Shown in pieces: positions 32,753 to 41,523 of a DNA stretch of 64,000 nucleotides. This stretch comes from Ktedonobacter racemifer DSM 44963 (lineage in GTDB: Bacteria; Chloroflexota; Ktedonobacteria; Ktedonobacterales; Ktedonobacteraceae). The notes below the pieces were generated by a model. The model saw nothing but the letters and a program-made list of their open reading frames with translations. It did not search any database and was not told the DNA's origin. A program made the position numbers and the translations under genes. Location: positions 248,001 through 312,000 of the forward strand of contig NZ_ADVG01000002.1 of assembly GCF_000178855.1 (NCBI RefSeq), in the 5' to 3' direction. Position 1 is the first letter of the stretch, and each line of letters starts with the position of its first letter.

Positions 32753-33382
32753 ACTGGCGATGACAAGCTAGTCCAGGAAGTGATACGGATTTTGCTCGAA
32801 CGAATCTATGAGCCAATCTTCTCGAATGACTCACATGGATTTCGCCCAGGGCGGTCTCCACTCACTGCCTTGAAACAGATTGAGCATGACTGGACGGGCA
32901 TCAAATGGATCGTGGATATGGATATACAGGGTTTCTTTGACAATATGAATCATGAGATTCTCATGAGGCTATTAACAAAGAAAATCGGAGACCTTCGGTT
33001 TCTTGACCTCATCAGACAACTGCTGAAAGCGGGATATCTGGAGGACTGGAAATTCCATAAGACGTACAGCGGTGCCCCGCAGGGAGGCATTTGTTCACCC
33101 GTCCTTTCCAACATCTACCTTCATGAGCTTGATTGCTTCATGCAACATATGAGTAACCAATTCATGAAGGGAAAGAAGAGAGCACCAAACAAGCAGTACG
33201 TCGCGCTTTCAAGAAAAATAAAGGTCATCAGGAAGGCAGTAGACCAGAAGAAACTGGACCTGACAACCGCGAAAAGAGAGATTGCGGCACTTGAAAAAGA
33301 ACGTAAACCCCTTCCAGCGGGTGACCCACTCGATCCACATTACCGACGACTCTACTATTGTAGATATGCCGATGACTTCGTG
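32753..33382 (+). pseudogene. Intron A reverse transcriptase, piece 2 (RT2-RT5)
   Basis: The frame resumes with TGDDKLVQEVIRILLERIYE, passes SHGFRPGRS, the first catalytic Asp strand (WIVDMDIQGFFDNMNHEILM), GAPQGGICSPVLSNIYLHEL, and ends exactly after the codons for RYADDFV at 33382. The next base begins intron B. The continuation IGVTGSKADAE lies 2454 bp away. Confidence 0.92.
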
Positions 33383-33975
33383 GTGCGACACGATGTCGCT
33401 TGTGTTGAGAGGAGCAAAGGCGCTCCCAGCCTAGTATCCGGGGCTGTCTCCAATCTCTCTCTGCGACACTGGTAACGGTGAAGTGGAAAGCGAGAGGTAA
33501 CGTCTAAGGGAGCTTCGAGCCGAACGAGGCAACCGGGCAAGGAGAAAATCGGAAGGATGAACGCAAGTGAACCCTTGACGAGGCTGCGTGACGTCGTGGT
33601 CATCGTAACGGCTGATACGATGATGAATGGGACAACGGTCCCTGTGGGCTGCGAAATCACAGGAAAGGATACCCAGTCCCCGCAGTAAAGAGGGCACCCT
33701 CACCGATTGCGCCTCACACATGCGGAACGTGATAACCCCAATGAGGTCTAGATCATGGTCGATAGCTCTAGTAAGCCAACCGTAAGGAAGGCCGAATTCC
33801 CCAGTGGGAAAGGGAAGGATCAAGAAGCGAACACTGCCAGCCGAAAGGCAACAGAAATCCATAACTGGGCAGATAGGGCTGGAAACAGAAATACCCACGC
33901 TGAAAGGTGGCTGACGTGATCCTGGTACATCACCCAAAGATCGATGTGAAAGATACTTATCAAGGGAAAAGTTAG

Positions 33976-35754
33976 ATGCAAGCACAAGAGTGCCTAGCAA
34001 ACGGAACCGAGAAGCAGACCGATTGGAACACCATTGATTGGCAGAAGGCTAACCGGACTGTTCGTAACTTGAGACACCGCATCTTTCGGGCCACACAAGA
34101 GGGCAACCTGAAAAAGGTGCGCTCGCTCCAAAAACTCATGCTGAAAAGCTACTCGAATCGGTTGATGAGCGTGCGACGAGTAGCGCAGATCAACGCTGGG
34201 AAACACACGCCGGGAGTGGACAAACTGGTGATCAAAACACCAGCCGCCAGAGCAAGGATGGTCGATGCGCTCGCTCATTACACCCTCTGGCAAGCCAAGC
34301 CAGCAAGAAGAGTTTACATCCCAAAAGCGAACAATAAGCTCAGGCCATTAGGCATCCCCGTCGTCGTGGATCGCTGCCTGCAAGCAATGGTCAAGAATGC
34401 CCTTGAGCCAGCCTGGGAAGCCAGATTTGAAGGAAGTAGCTATGGGTTCCGTCCAGGACGAAGTTCCCACGATGCCATCGAGAAGATCTACGGCTTGGCC
34501 CGTCCCAACAAGACCAAGAAGTGGGTTCTCGATGCCGACATACGAGGGGCCTTTGACAACATTTCGCACGAATACCTGCTCAAAACCCTTGGGCCTGTTC
34601 CTGGAAAGGAACTCATTAAACAATGGCTCAAAGCAGGCTATGTGGAACATGGAACGTTTCATGCAACGGAGCAAGGAACCCCGCAGGGCGGCGTCGTGTC
34701 GCCAGTGCTGGCCAACATTGCGTTGCATGGGATGGAAGAAGCCATCGGCGTCAAGTATGACTACCGGGGCCAACTCATTGGTAAACGTGCAGTCGTGAGG
34801 TATGCGGATGATTTCGTCTGCTTCTGTGAAACCAAGGAAGATGCCGAACAGGTCCAGAAGATCCTGGTGGAATGGCTGAAGGAGCGAGGTCTAACACTCT
34901 CAGAGGAAAAGACGCGCATTGTTCACCTCACTGAAGGGTTTTCTTTTCTGGGCTTTAACATTCGACACTACCCTGCGCCACTAACCTCACGGACGGGATG
35001 GAAACTCTTGATCAAACCCAGCAAAGAATCAATACACGATGTGCAAAAGAAGCTCAAGGACCTCTGGAAAAAGGTACAAGGAACCAATATTCAAGTGGTC
35101 TTGGGAAAGCTAAATCCTGTCATTCGAGGATGGGCTAACTACTTTCGCACAGCAGTTGCTAAAGAAATCTTCAGCAGCCTGGATCGATGGATGTTCTACA
35201 AGGCAGACCGTCATACCAGACGCATGCACCCCAAGAAATCAAAAGACTGGCGACACCAGAAATACTGGGGCCGATTTCATCTGGATCGACTGGACCCCTG
35301 GGTATTTGGCGACAAACAAACAGGAGCCTACTTACTCAAGTTTAGCTGGTTCCCGATAGAACGGCATGTGCTGGTCAAAGGCACTTCATCACCAGATGAT
35401 CCGCGTCTAGCGGACTACTGGATGAAGAGGCAGGCGGCAAAAGCAAAAGACCTCACATTCTCCAAACAGAAGCTTGCCAAACGGCAAAAGGGCCGATGTT
35501 TAGAATGTGGGGAATCCCTCTTCAACGACGAAGAACTACACGTTCACCATCGCCTCGCAAAATCTCAGGGTGGCAAGGATACCTACAGCAACTTGGTACT
35601 GGTTCACCTGCTCTGCCATCAGCACATTCATGCTGTGACCGAACGAACGATGCGCGACTGCCAGAAGTACAACGACCAGGAACTTCTGAAAGACGAAAGC
35701 GCAACCACTCAACGGTCAAAGCAAAAAGAGAAGAAGGAGTCGTGCTGCTCGTGA
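33976..35754 (+). CDS. Intron B-encoded reverse transcriptase/maturase with HNH domain
   Basis: The 592-residue protein has RT0 (VRNLRHRIFRATQEGNLKKV), the palm strands (KKWVLDADIRGAFDNISHEY, VRYADDFVCF, GTPQGGVVSPVLANIAL), a maturase X domain (LGKLNPVIRGWANYFRTAVA) and a C-terminal HNH nuclease (CLECGESLFNDEELHVHH, NLVLVHLLCHQHIH). It would assist splicing and target-primed insertion. All catalytic Asp residues are present. The ORF lies in domain IV and ends two bases before domain V. Confidence 0.95.
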   Translation: MQAQECLANGTEKQTDWNTIDWQKANRTVRNLRHRIFRATQEGNLKKVRSLQKLMLKSYSNRLMSVRRVAQINAGKHTPGVDKLVIKTPAARARMVDALAHYTLWQAKPARRVYIPKANNKLRPLGIPVVVDRCLQAMVKNALEPAWEARFEGSSYGFRPGRSSHDAIEKIYGLARPNKTKKWVLDADIRGAFDNISHEYLLKTLGPVPGKELIKQWLKAGYVEHGTFHATEQGTPQGGVVSPVLANIALHGMEEAIGVKYDYRGQLIGKRAVVRYADDFVCFCETKEDAEQVQKILVEWLKERGLTLSEEKTRIVHLTEGFSFLGFNIRHYPAPLTSRTGWKLLIKPSKESIHDVQKKLKDLWKKVQGTNIQVVLGKLNPVIRGWANYFRTAVAKEIFSSLDRWMFYKADRHTRRMHPKKSKDWRHQKYWGRFHLDRLDPWVFGDKQTGAYLLKFSWFPIERHVLVKGTSSPDDPRLADYWMKRQAAKAKDLTFSKQKLAKRQKGRCLECGESLFNDEELHVHHRLAKSQGGKDTYSNLVLVHLLCHQHIHAVTERTMRDCQKYNDQELLKDESATTQRSKQKEKKESCCS

Positions 35755-35756
35755 TG

Positions 35757-35836
35757 TACTCAAGCTGGGTGCGCTGAGAGGCGCACGCCCAGTTTCAAGG
35801 GGAGGGAGTCGTAGCAATACGACTTCCTTACCCGAC
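35757..35836 (+). ncRNA. Intron B domains V and VI
   Basis: Domain V is read at about 35757-35798 with the catalytic AGC and a GAGA-type cap (arms CAAGCTGGG / CCCAGTTTC). Domain VI is the hairpin GGGAGTCGTA-GCAA-TACGACTTCC, and the intron ends TTACCCGAC. Confidence 0.75.
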
Positions 35837-36727
35837 ATCGGAGTGACCGGGTCGAAGGCGGATGCGGAACGGATGAAACAGCAGGTACAAGACTATGTGG
35901 CTACTGAGTTGAAGCTGAACATTGCGGAAGAAAAATCCTCAATAGTTCATGCGCAAAAAGGAGTGGACTTCCTGGGATATACCTTGAAAATCTACACAGG
36001 ACGCAGGATCATCAAGCTCAAACGTGGCACGCGCCACACGACGATGAAAAGCGTCACTGAACAGATGCAATTGCATATCCCCAAAGGACGACTGGAAAAA
36101 TTCTGTACGGAGAAAGGGTACGGGAACTACCAGAAGTTCAAAGCCCTCCATCGCCCACAACAGACCAACCTAAGCGAGGTGGAAATCATCTCGATCTACA
36201 ATGCCGAACTTCAGGGACTGGCGAACTACTATGCACTGGCAAAAGATGTGAAAACGCGGATAAACAAACCGTACCGACTATGGCAGGTAAGTTTATTCAA
36301 GACATTGGCTGCCAAGCGAAAACAAACGGTAAATCAGATCGCCAGAAGCATGAGACTGAGGGATGGAAGCCACGGCGTCCATTATCACGTCAAAGGCGAG
36401 ACACGTACCCGAAAGCTCTTTAGAACAAAGACATGGAAAATGCCACGCATCACGGAGCCAATCCTCGACCTGTTGCCACGTGTGAGCTTTGCGATGAACA
36501 CAACGGAACTGGTCAGGAGGCTGAACTCGCAACAATGCGAATATTGTGAGACGATGCAAGGCCCGTTTGAGATCCACCATGTCAGAGGGCTCAAGAGTAT
36601 TCAAAAGGGAAAAGAGCCATGGCAGCAAATGATGATTGCCAGGAATCGAAAGACCTTGGTACTCTGTAGGCGCTGCCACAGACTCCTGACAGCAGGAAAA
36701 CTACCCGCGCCAGAAAAACTCCGATGA
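35837..36727 (+). pseudogene. Intron A reverse transcriptase, piece 3 (thumb, X, HNH)
   Basis: The frame resumes with IGVTGSKADAERMKQQVQ, followed by VDFLGYTLKIY, the maturase domain (ISIYNAELQGLANYYALA) and an HNH-type end (CEYCETMQGPFEIHHVRG, LVLCRRCHRLLTAGK). The first Met of this piece alone is not a natural start; it is read only if intron B is spliced out. The recombinase transposon upstream would still block full-length protein. Confidence 0.88.
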
Positions 36728-36742
36728 AAGCAGATTCTTCAT

Positions 36743-36842
36743 GGAGAGCCGGATAAGCTGAAAGGTTTACGTCCGGTTCGGAGGGTTGCGACACGAAGTT
36801 GCATACATAGCAGTTGAGCCTGGAAACAGGACTCAACCCGAT
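36743..36842 (+). ncRNA. Intron A domains V and VI
   Basis: Domain V (about 36743-36781) has GAGCCGGA pairing with TCCGGTTC, the AGC triad and a GAAA-type cap. Domain VI is GTTGAGCCTG-GAAA-CAGG-A-CTCAAC with the bulged branch-point A at 36831; the intron ends CCCGAT. Confidence 0.8.
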
Positions 36843-37382
36843 GTTCTGCCATCGGTACTCTACTAGGACATGCAGCAGGGGCAACCATGTTGTGTGAAGC
36901 TCCTAGGACAATGTAGCCTCACTCGAGAGAGTGGCGCTCCATCCGTGAGGAAGAAGCGTGACTGCTAGCACGAAAGCGGTCTGGAGCTAGGGTGAATGAT
37001 ATGGTCAATGAGAAGTGAATCGCTGATAAACGTCGTAAACCGGCAACAAGCCAAACGTGCTGAGAGGCTTGACCCAAAAGGGACGTGGCTGGATCGGGAT
37101 TTCCCTCATGTCCTGACGCAGACAGAATGCCACCGGCGAACAGGCGAGACCTACGTCATTCGGGTATGTATGCAGAACGTGGAAACTCCGTCGTTCCCCC
37201 GACATCGGGAAAGCCAACTGTAAAGAAAGCCGATAGAACGGCGGAAACAGGAAGATGGAAAAAGCAAAAGCTGCTCTGTAATGGAGCAGATAGGGGCAGA
37301 TGCCCCACGCGAAAGCGGGCAGACTTCCATCTGGTCTTTCATGACGAGAAAGTTTGGCAAACCGAGAAAGGAAACAAGGCAG

Positions 37383-39107
37383 ATGGCGGCAAACACACCT
37401 GCTCAGACAGGAATGGATGCTGGTGCGGTTTCCCACGAAGAAGTAGACTGGGATTCCATTGATTGGAATACAGCCCACCGAAACGTGTGTCGGCTCCAGA
37501 TGCGTATCGTCAAGGCAACGAAGGCAAAGAAATGGGGCAAGGTGAAAGCTTTGCAACGGATCTTAACCCGCTCGTTTAGCGGCAAAGCACTTGCTGTACG
37601 ACGAGTGACGGAAAACCAGGGGCGAAAGACGCCAGGCGTGGACGGAGAAATCTGGACCATGCCAAGTCAGAAAGCGCAAGCCATCCAAGAATTGCGACAA
37701 AGGGGGTATCATCCCAAGCCGCTTAGACGGGTGTACATCCCAAAAAGCTCAGGGAAGATGCGCCCACTCTCGATTCCTTGCATGAGGGACCGAGCCATGC
37801 AAGCTCTCTACCTGCTGGCTCTGGACCCCATTGCAGAAGTCACCAGTGACCCCAATTCCTACGGATTCCGTCAAGAACGCTCTCCGGCAGATGCCATTGA
37901 GCAATGTTTTTCAGCTCTGTCTCGACAGAACTCAGCCCAATGGATACTCGAAGGCGACATTAAATCGTGCTTCGATCAAATCTCGCATGAATGGCTTCTG
38001 GCGCATATCCCTATGGAAAAAGTAATTCTTCAAAGATGGCTCAAAGCAGGATTCATGGAAAAGGATGTTCTCCATGTAACGGAAGAAGGTACACCTCAAG
38101 GGGCAATTTGTTCACCCGTCCTCGCCAACATGACCTTAAATGGTCTTGAAAAGGAGCTTCGTAAGAAGTTTCCAAAGCATCCTCGCGGAGGAAGTAACGA
38201 GAAGATCAATTTTGTTCGCTTTGCCGATGATTTTATCGTGACAGGCAAGTCGAAAGAGGTCTTGGAAAACGAAGTAAAATCGCTCGTGGAGCAATTCATG
38301 AGGGAACGCGGGCTCACACTCTCCCAAGAGAAAACGCTCATCACGCACATTGAGAACGGCCTTGATTTTCTCGGACAGCATCTCCGAAAATACAACGGAA
38401 AATTGCTGATTACCCCCTCCAAAAAGAACATCCACACGTTTTTGAAGGGTATCCGAAAAGTTATCAAGGCGAACAAGCAAGCCACAGCAGGGAATCTCAT
38501 TGCCCAACTCAATCCGAAAATTCGAGGGTGGGGCAATTATCACCGGCACGTGGTAAGCTCAAAAACCTACAACAAAGTGGATCATGCGATCTTTCAGGCG
38601 CTCTGGCAATGGGCGAAACGAAGGCACCCACACAAGCCTCACACCTGGATCAAGAAGAAATACTTCAAATCCTCTGGGGGGCAGAATTGGGTGTTCACAG
38701 GAGAAATCTTTGGACGTGAGGGGACATTGCAACCAATCCGTCTCGTAAAGGCGAGCAGTATTCCTATTGAAAGGCATATCAAAATTCGGAGCGAAGCCAA
38801 TCCCTATGATCCTGAATGGGAAACGTACTTCGAAAAACGGCTTGACGTAAAGATGGTACACAACCTGAAAGGCAAACGGACATTGCTTCACCTCTGGAAA
38901 CAACAAGGCGGCCTCTGTCCTCTTTGTAACCGCAAGATTACGAAGCTCACAGGATGGCACAGCCATCATATTGAGTGGAGAAGTCACGGTGGCAGAGATC
39001 AGACAGGAAATCGCGTCCTTCTCCACCCAGAATGTCATGAGCGGCTTCATCGTCAAGGGCTAACCGTCTCGAAACCGCGTCCCTCACGGGGCGTTAGAAA
39101 GGCTTGA
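37383..39107 (+). CDS. Intron C-encoded reverse transcriptase/maturase with HNH domain
   Basis: I chose ATG 37383 (574 residues); the frame is open from 37281. Visible motifs are the RT0 region (WNTAHRNVCRLQMRIVKATK), RRVYIPKSSGKMRPLSIPCM, the first Asp strand QWILEGDIKSCFDQISHEWL, GTPQGAICSPVLANMTL, the variant active site VRFADDFIV (FADD), X domain LNPKIRGWGNYHRHV, and HNH residues CPLCNRKI and GWHSHHIEWRSHGG. The stop codon overlaps the start of domain V. Confidence 0.94.
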   Translation: MAANTPAQTGMDAGAVSHEEVDWDSIDWNTAHRNVCRLQMRIVKATKAKKWGKVKALQRILTRSFSGKALAVRRVTENQGRKTPGVDGEIWTMPSQKAQAIQELRQRGYHPKPLRRVYIPKSSGKMRPLSIPCMRDRAMQALYLLALDPIAEVTSDPNSYGFRQERSPADAIEQCFSALSRQNSAQWILEGDIKSCFDQISHEWLLAHIPMEKVILQRWLKAGFMEKDVLHVTEEGTPQGAICSPVLANMTLNGLEKELRKKFPKHPRGGSNEKINFVRFADDFIVTGKSKEVLENEVKSLVEQFMRERGLTLSQEKTLITHIENGLDFLGQHLRKYNGKLLITPSKKNIHTFLKGIRKVIKANKQATAGNLIAQLNPKIRGWGNYHRHVVSSKTYNKVDHAIFQALWQWAKRRHPHKPHTWIKKKYFKSSGGQNWVFTGEIFGREGTLQPIRLVKASSIPIERHIKIRSEANPYDPEWETYFEKRLDVKMVHNLKGKRTLLHLWKQQGGLCPLCNRKITKLTGWHSHHIEWRSHGGRDQTGNRVLLHPECHERLHRQGLTVSKPRPSRGVRKA

Positions 39108-39175
39108 GCGGCATGCAGGGAAACTTGCACGTGTCGTTCTTAGAGGGCTTGGAGGCGGTAACGCCTCCCGGCTAC
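39102..39175 (+). ncRNA. Intron C domains V and VI
   Basis: Domain V is TTGAGCGGCATGCA...GGAAAC...TGCACGTGTCGTTC; domain VI is the GGAGGCG-GTAA-CGCCTCC hairpin, then CGGCTAC. Confidence 0.75.
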
Positions 39176-39703
39176 TCGGCGGGATGCCGAGCGATCCAAG
39201 TAATCGGACGTTCGCTTCCTACCCTACCACCTTTGGACCATTAATAATGATACGTTCCGTTTTCCCTTTGGCTTCACCCAGCGCCTAGTCACCGAAGCAG
39301 CCCTTGATGGCGCGCAACAGGAGCCATGGCCCGCCAACGAGCGTCCAGCAGATTGCCTTTCCGAAGAGGAAATGAGAACCCTTCTCCAACAGGAGAAACG
39401 CAAACGCTCCTAATAGATAGGCAATGAAAGACGTCTTCAGGTACTGCATCTTTTTACATGCAATACCTGAAGACGTCCACAATGAGTTAGCAAAACGCTC
39501 TTTTTTTGCGCAGGCAATTCTATAAATAATCACATTACCAAACTTTGGTAATCTTGGGTCTCCAAAGAGCGGAGGGCGTCTTTTCTTAGCTCTGAGCTGA
39601 TTGATTTTAATGCCAATGTGAGCAGGTGGTCCGAGGCATAAGATGCCATAGCACTTTCTCAAAAAAGAGCCTACCCCAGCGAATGAGGTAGGTCCAAAAA
39701 CCG
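39176..39703. other. Non-coding stretch with a 20-bp hairpin and a doubtful small ORF
   Basis: Arms at 39430-39449 and 39458-39477 pair over 20 bp with one G-U, loop 8 nt. A minus-strand ORF at 39285-39449 would give a 54-residue membrane peptide (FIAYLLGAFAFLLLEKG) but its start codon lies inside the hairpin. The hairpin may be a terminator for the gene ending at 39704 or a small palindromic repeat. Confidence 0.45.
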
Positions 39704-40669
39704 CTAGCTTTTCGCTATATCTGGCAACATCCACTGATCGTCGTAGATTTGATTATTCCAGGCATCCTGCTCGGATAGGTTATCCCAATGGAATTTGGAG
39801 GCCGTATCTTTTGTGAGAGTTGCCCGTCCAATATCGTCAGTGCTGCTATTTCCATAAACATCGGTTAGCTTCGATTGAAGGTGAAATGTCACAAAGGTGA
39901 GCATTCCCTTGAGAGTGTTATCCATCCAGATGTCCTTTAGTACATTGAAACAGTCGAATTCAATTTCGGTCTTTGCAGAACCATTATCCCAAAACGCGTC
40001 CTGATAGAAATACACCTCTAGAGATTTCTGATCTGGGTCATAAGTCACTTTGGTTACCTGCGCCCCCCCAATTCCAGAACCTAATAACTGCGTAACATAC
40101 GCCTCGACTCCACGTGTCGTCTTGAGATTAGGTGTGGGGGTAGGTGGTACTGGTGTGTCAGTTGGCACTGGTGTAAGATCCGCGTTGATGCTTGCCTGCA
40201 TGGCAGGATTATTGGCTGCCACCACAAAATACAGAATAAGCGAACCTAATATTATAGCCGCAATAATAAGATTTTTCCTGCGTTTGCGCTTGAGGTATTG
40301 CTGAAGTTGTTCAGGGCTAAGGCTAGCTTGGTATGCTAGTTCCCTCTCTCTGGCAATTCTTTGGGCTTCTTGGTACCTTGCCTGCCTTTCAGCTTTTGCT
40401 CTAGCCTTATTTGCAGCGATAATCGCCGCTTCTTGCGCTTTTTCTTGAGTTCTGGTCGCTGTTGATGTTCTACCGTCGTCCGCCACATCTCTTTCGTAGA
40501 TTGCAGTCAATTGGATAATGCGTCCAAAGGCTCGCTTTTTGGTCGGTGTAACACTCACCAACCTCCACCCTTCACGCTGCTGTTTTTTCAGATCCTTTTC
40601 AAATTGGCTTTGCGCAGTTGAGAAGGATTTCTCATTGTAAATAACAACATCTTGCTGTGTTTTAGCCAT
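39704..40669 (-). CDS. Hypothetical single-pass membrane protein with DUF4177-like N terminus
   Basis: The 321-residue protein begins with a small domain (VVIYNEKSFSTAQSQFEKDL, QQREGWRLVSVTPTKK) like DUF4177, then an Ala/Arg/Glu-rich coiled coil (about 75-130), a membrane helix (NLIIAAIILGSLILYFVVAA), a Pro/Thr linker (TPVPTDTPVPPTPTP) and an outer domain of about 140 residues. The linker style matches the zinc-ribbon protein at 500. Function is unknown. Confidence 0.72.
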   Translation of the reverse strand: MAKTQQDVVIYNEKSFSTAQSQFEKDLKKQQREGWRLVSVTPTKKRAFGRIIQLTAIYERDVADDGRTSTATRTQEKAQEAAIIAANKARAKAERQARYQEAQRIARERELAYQASLSPEQLQQYLKRKRRKNLIIAAIILGSLILYFVVAANNPAMQASINADLTPVPTDTPVPPTPTPNLKTTRGVEAYVTQLLGSGIGGAQVTKVTYDPDQKSLEVYFYQDAFWDNGSAKTEIEFDCFNVLKDIWMDNTLKGMLTFVTFHLQSKLTDVYGNSSTDDIGRATLTKDTASKFHWDNLSEQDAWNNQIYDDQWMLPDIAKS

Positions 40670-41087
40670 CGATTATCCCCATCCTGCCAGGTGTTAAATG
40701 TAGTTAGTCAAAGAGGCAAATTTTGAAGATAAAAAGATGTATGTCAAGGGACCCAAAAATGAGAAAACCCTATCAATATATACAATGAGGTGTTACGATT
40801 TAATTGTAGCTGAAAGAGGCACAACAGCTTTTACTTGAGTAACTGAAAGATCATAACATAAGAGAAATTATAACATAGTTATACATCAATCTACAACACA
40901 CTCTTATAGCTAACCAGGGCAATCGCATCTTATTTTTGACTCATAAGACAAGTGGCAGGTAGTTGTATAGCCGCCTGCCACTTGCCTTATGAATATGTTG
41001 AGAACCTGCGTGTCTAGGCCAGAACCAATGAGGCTCTTCTTCACTCATGAACGTTGGTGAGAGTTCCTGGAAAAGAGCCAACGCCGT
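40670..41087. other. Intergenic region with an 18-bp hairpin
   Basis: TCATAAG plus CAAGTGGCAGG (40941-40959) pairs with CCTGCCACTTG plus CTTATGA (40974-40992), with one internal A/C mismatch. It can terminate the isochorismatase remnant on the minus strand. Nothing else is seen in about 400 bp. Confidence 0.55.
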
Positions 41088-41474
41088 TTACTCGCTGCTC
41101 GGCTTGACCACAACCACGTATTCGTCGTTGCCAAAGTCATCCAGCGTTTCATTGTGATGGGCCACGATCTGCGCCGCCGCCAGGGTGCCGCTCTCGGTGG
41201 TGGTGTGGGCGTCGCTGGCCAGGGTGACATCATAGCCCAGGGTGGTAGCGCGCCGGCTGATCGTATCGATGCAATACTGTGTTTTACAGCCGGTGACGCC
41301 CAAGTGCATAATGCCCAATGCTTCCAGTTCTTGTTGGAGGGAGGTCTGATAAAACGAATCCGAGGCGCGTTTACTCAGCACTGTTTCGCCCTCCTAGGGC
41401 GCGATCTGCGGGTGGACCTGCCACCCGGCGGAATGAACTTCCAATGAACTGCCCTCATTACCTGCATGTTGGGC
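41088..41474 (-). pseudogene. Isochorismatase-family cysteine hydrolase, broken by a nonsense codon
   Basis: The 3' part (41088-41381) encodes KRASDSFYQTSLQQELEALG and the nucleophile strand LGVTGCKTQYCIDTISRRA with the catalytic Cys. Upstream in the same frame lies AQHAGNEGSSLEVHSAGWQV HPQIAP, then TAG at 41394-41396, then EGETVLSKRA. A sense codon (probably CAG) has become TAG. The part that would bear the catalytic Asp is missing upstream (TGA at 41475). The gene is dead as a hydrolase. Confidence 0.72.
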
Positions 41475-41523
41475 TCATGGCCTGATTTGAGAGAAAGCCC
41501 ATCCGCCAAGATCAATAGCAGTG

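Larger units (their letters stand above)
33383..35836 (+). mobile_element. Group II intron B, nested inside intron A's RT gene
   Basis: It starts GTGCGACACG at 33383, immediately after the YADD-FV codons, and ends CCCGAC at 35836. Domain V and domain VI are present near 35757-35836. Removal joins GTG|ATC, giving FV|IGVTGSKADAE in frame, which is the expected RT sequence. The length of 2454 nt is typical for an intron with an ORF. It inserted after intron A and makes a twintron arrangement. Confidence 0.92.
29186..36842 (+). mobile_element. Group II intron A (outer intron), interrupted twice
   Basis: The 5' end is at GTGTG (29186) or GTGCG (29188). About 500 nt of structured RNA precede the reverse transcriptase ORF, which lies in three pieces. 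Domain V and a domain VI hairpin with a bulged A (36831) close the intron, which ends CCCGAT at 36842. Two later insertions, a serine-recombinase element (about 30016-32751) and intron B (33383-35836), account for nearly 5.2 kb of its length. Without them intron A would be about 2.5 kb, a normal size. Confidence 0.82.
36892..39175 (+). mobile_element. Group II intron C
   Basis: It begins GTGTG at 36892, only 49 bp after the end of intron A, carries an ORF-encoded RT, and ends CGGCTAC at 39175 after domains V and VI. The 3' flank (TCGGCGGGATGCCGA) forms a hairpin. Size is 2284 nt. Its RT differs from A and B in many places, so it is a separate lineage rather than a recent copy. Confidence 0.82.

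Noticed and set aside
33431-34000. 189-codon minus-strand ORF over the start of intron B
   Set aside because: It overlaps structured intron RNA and the RT start, and its product resembles no protein.
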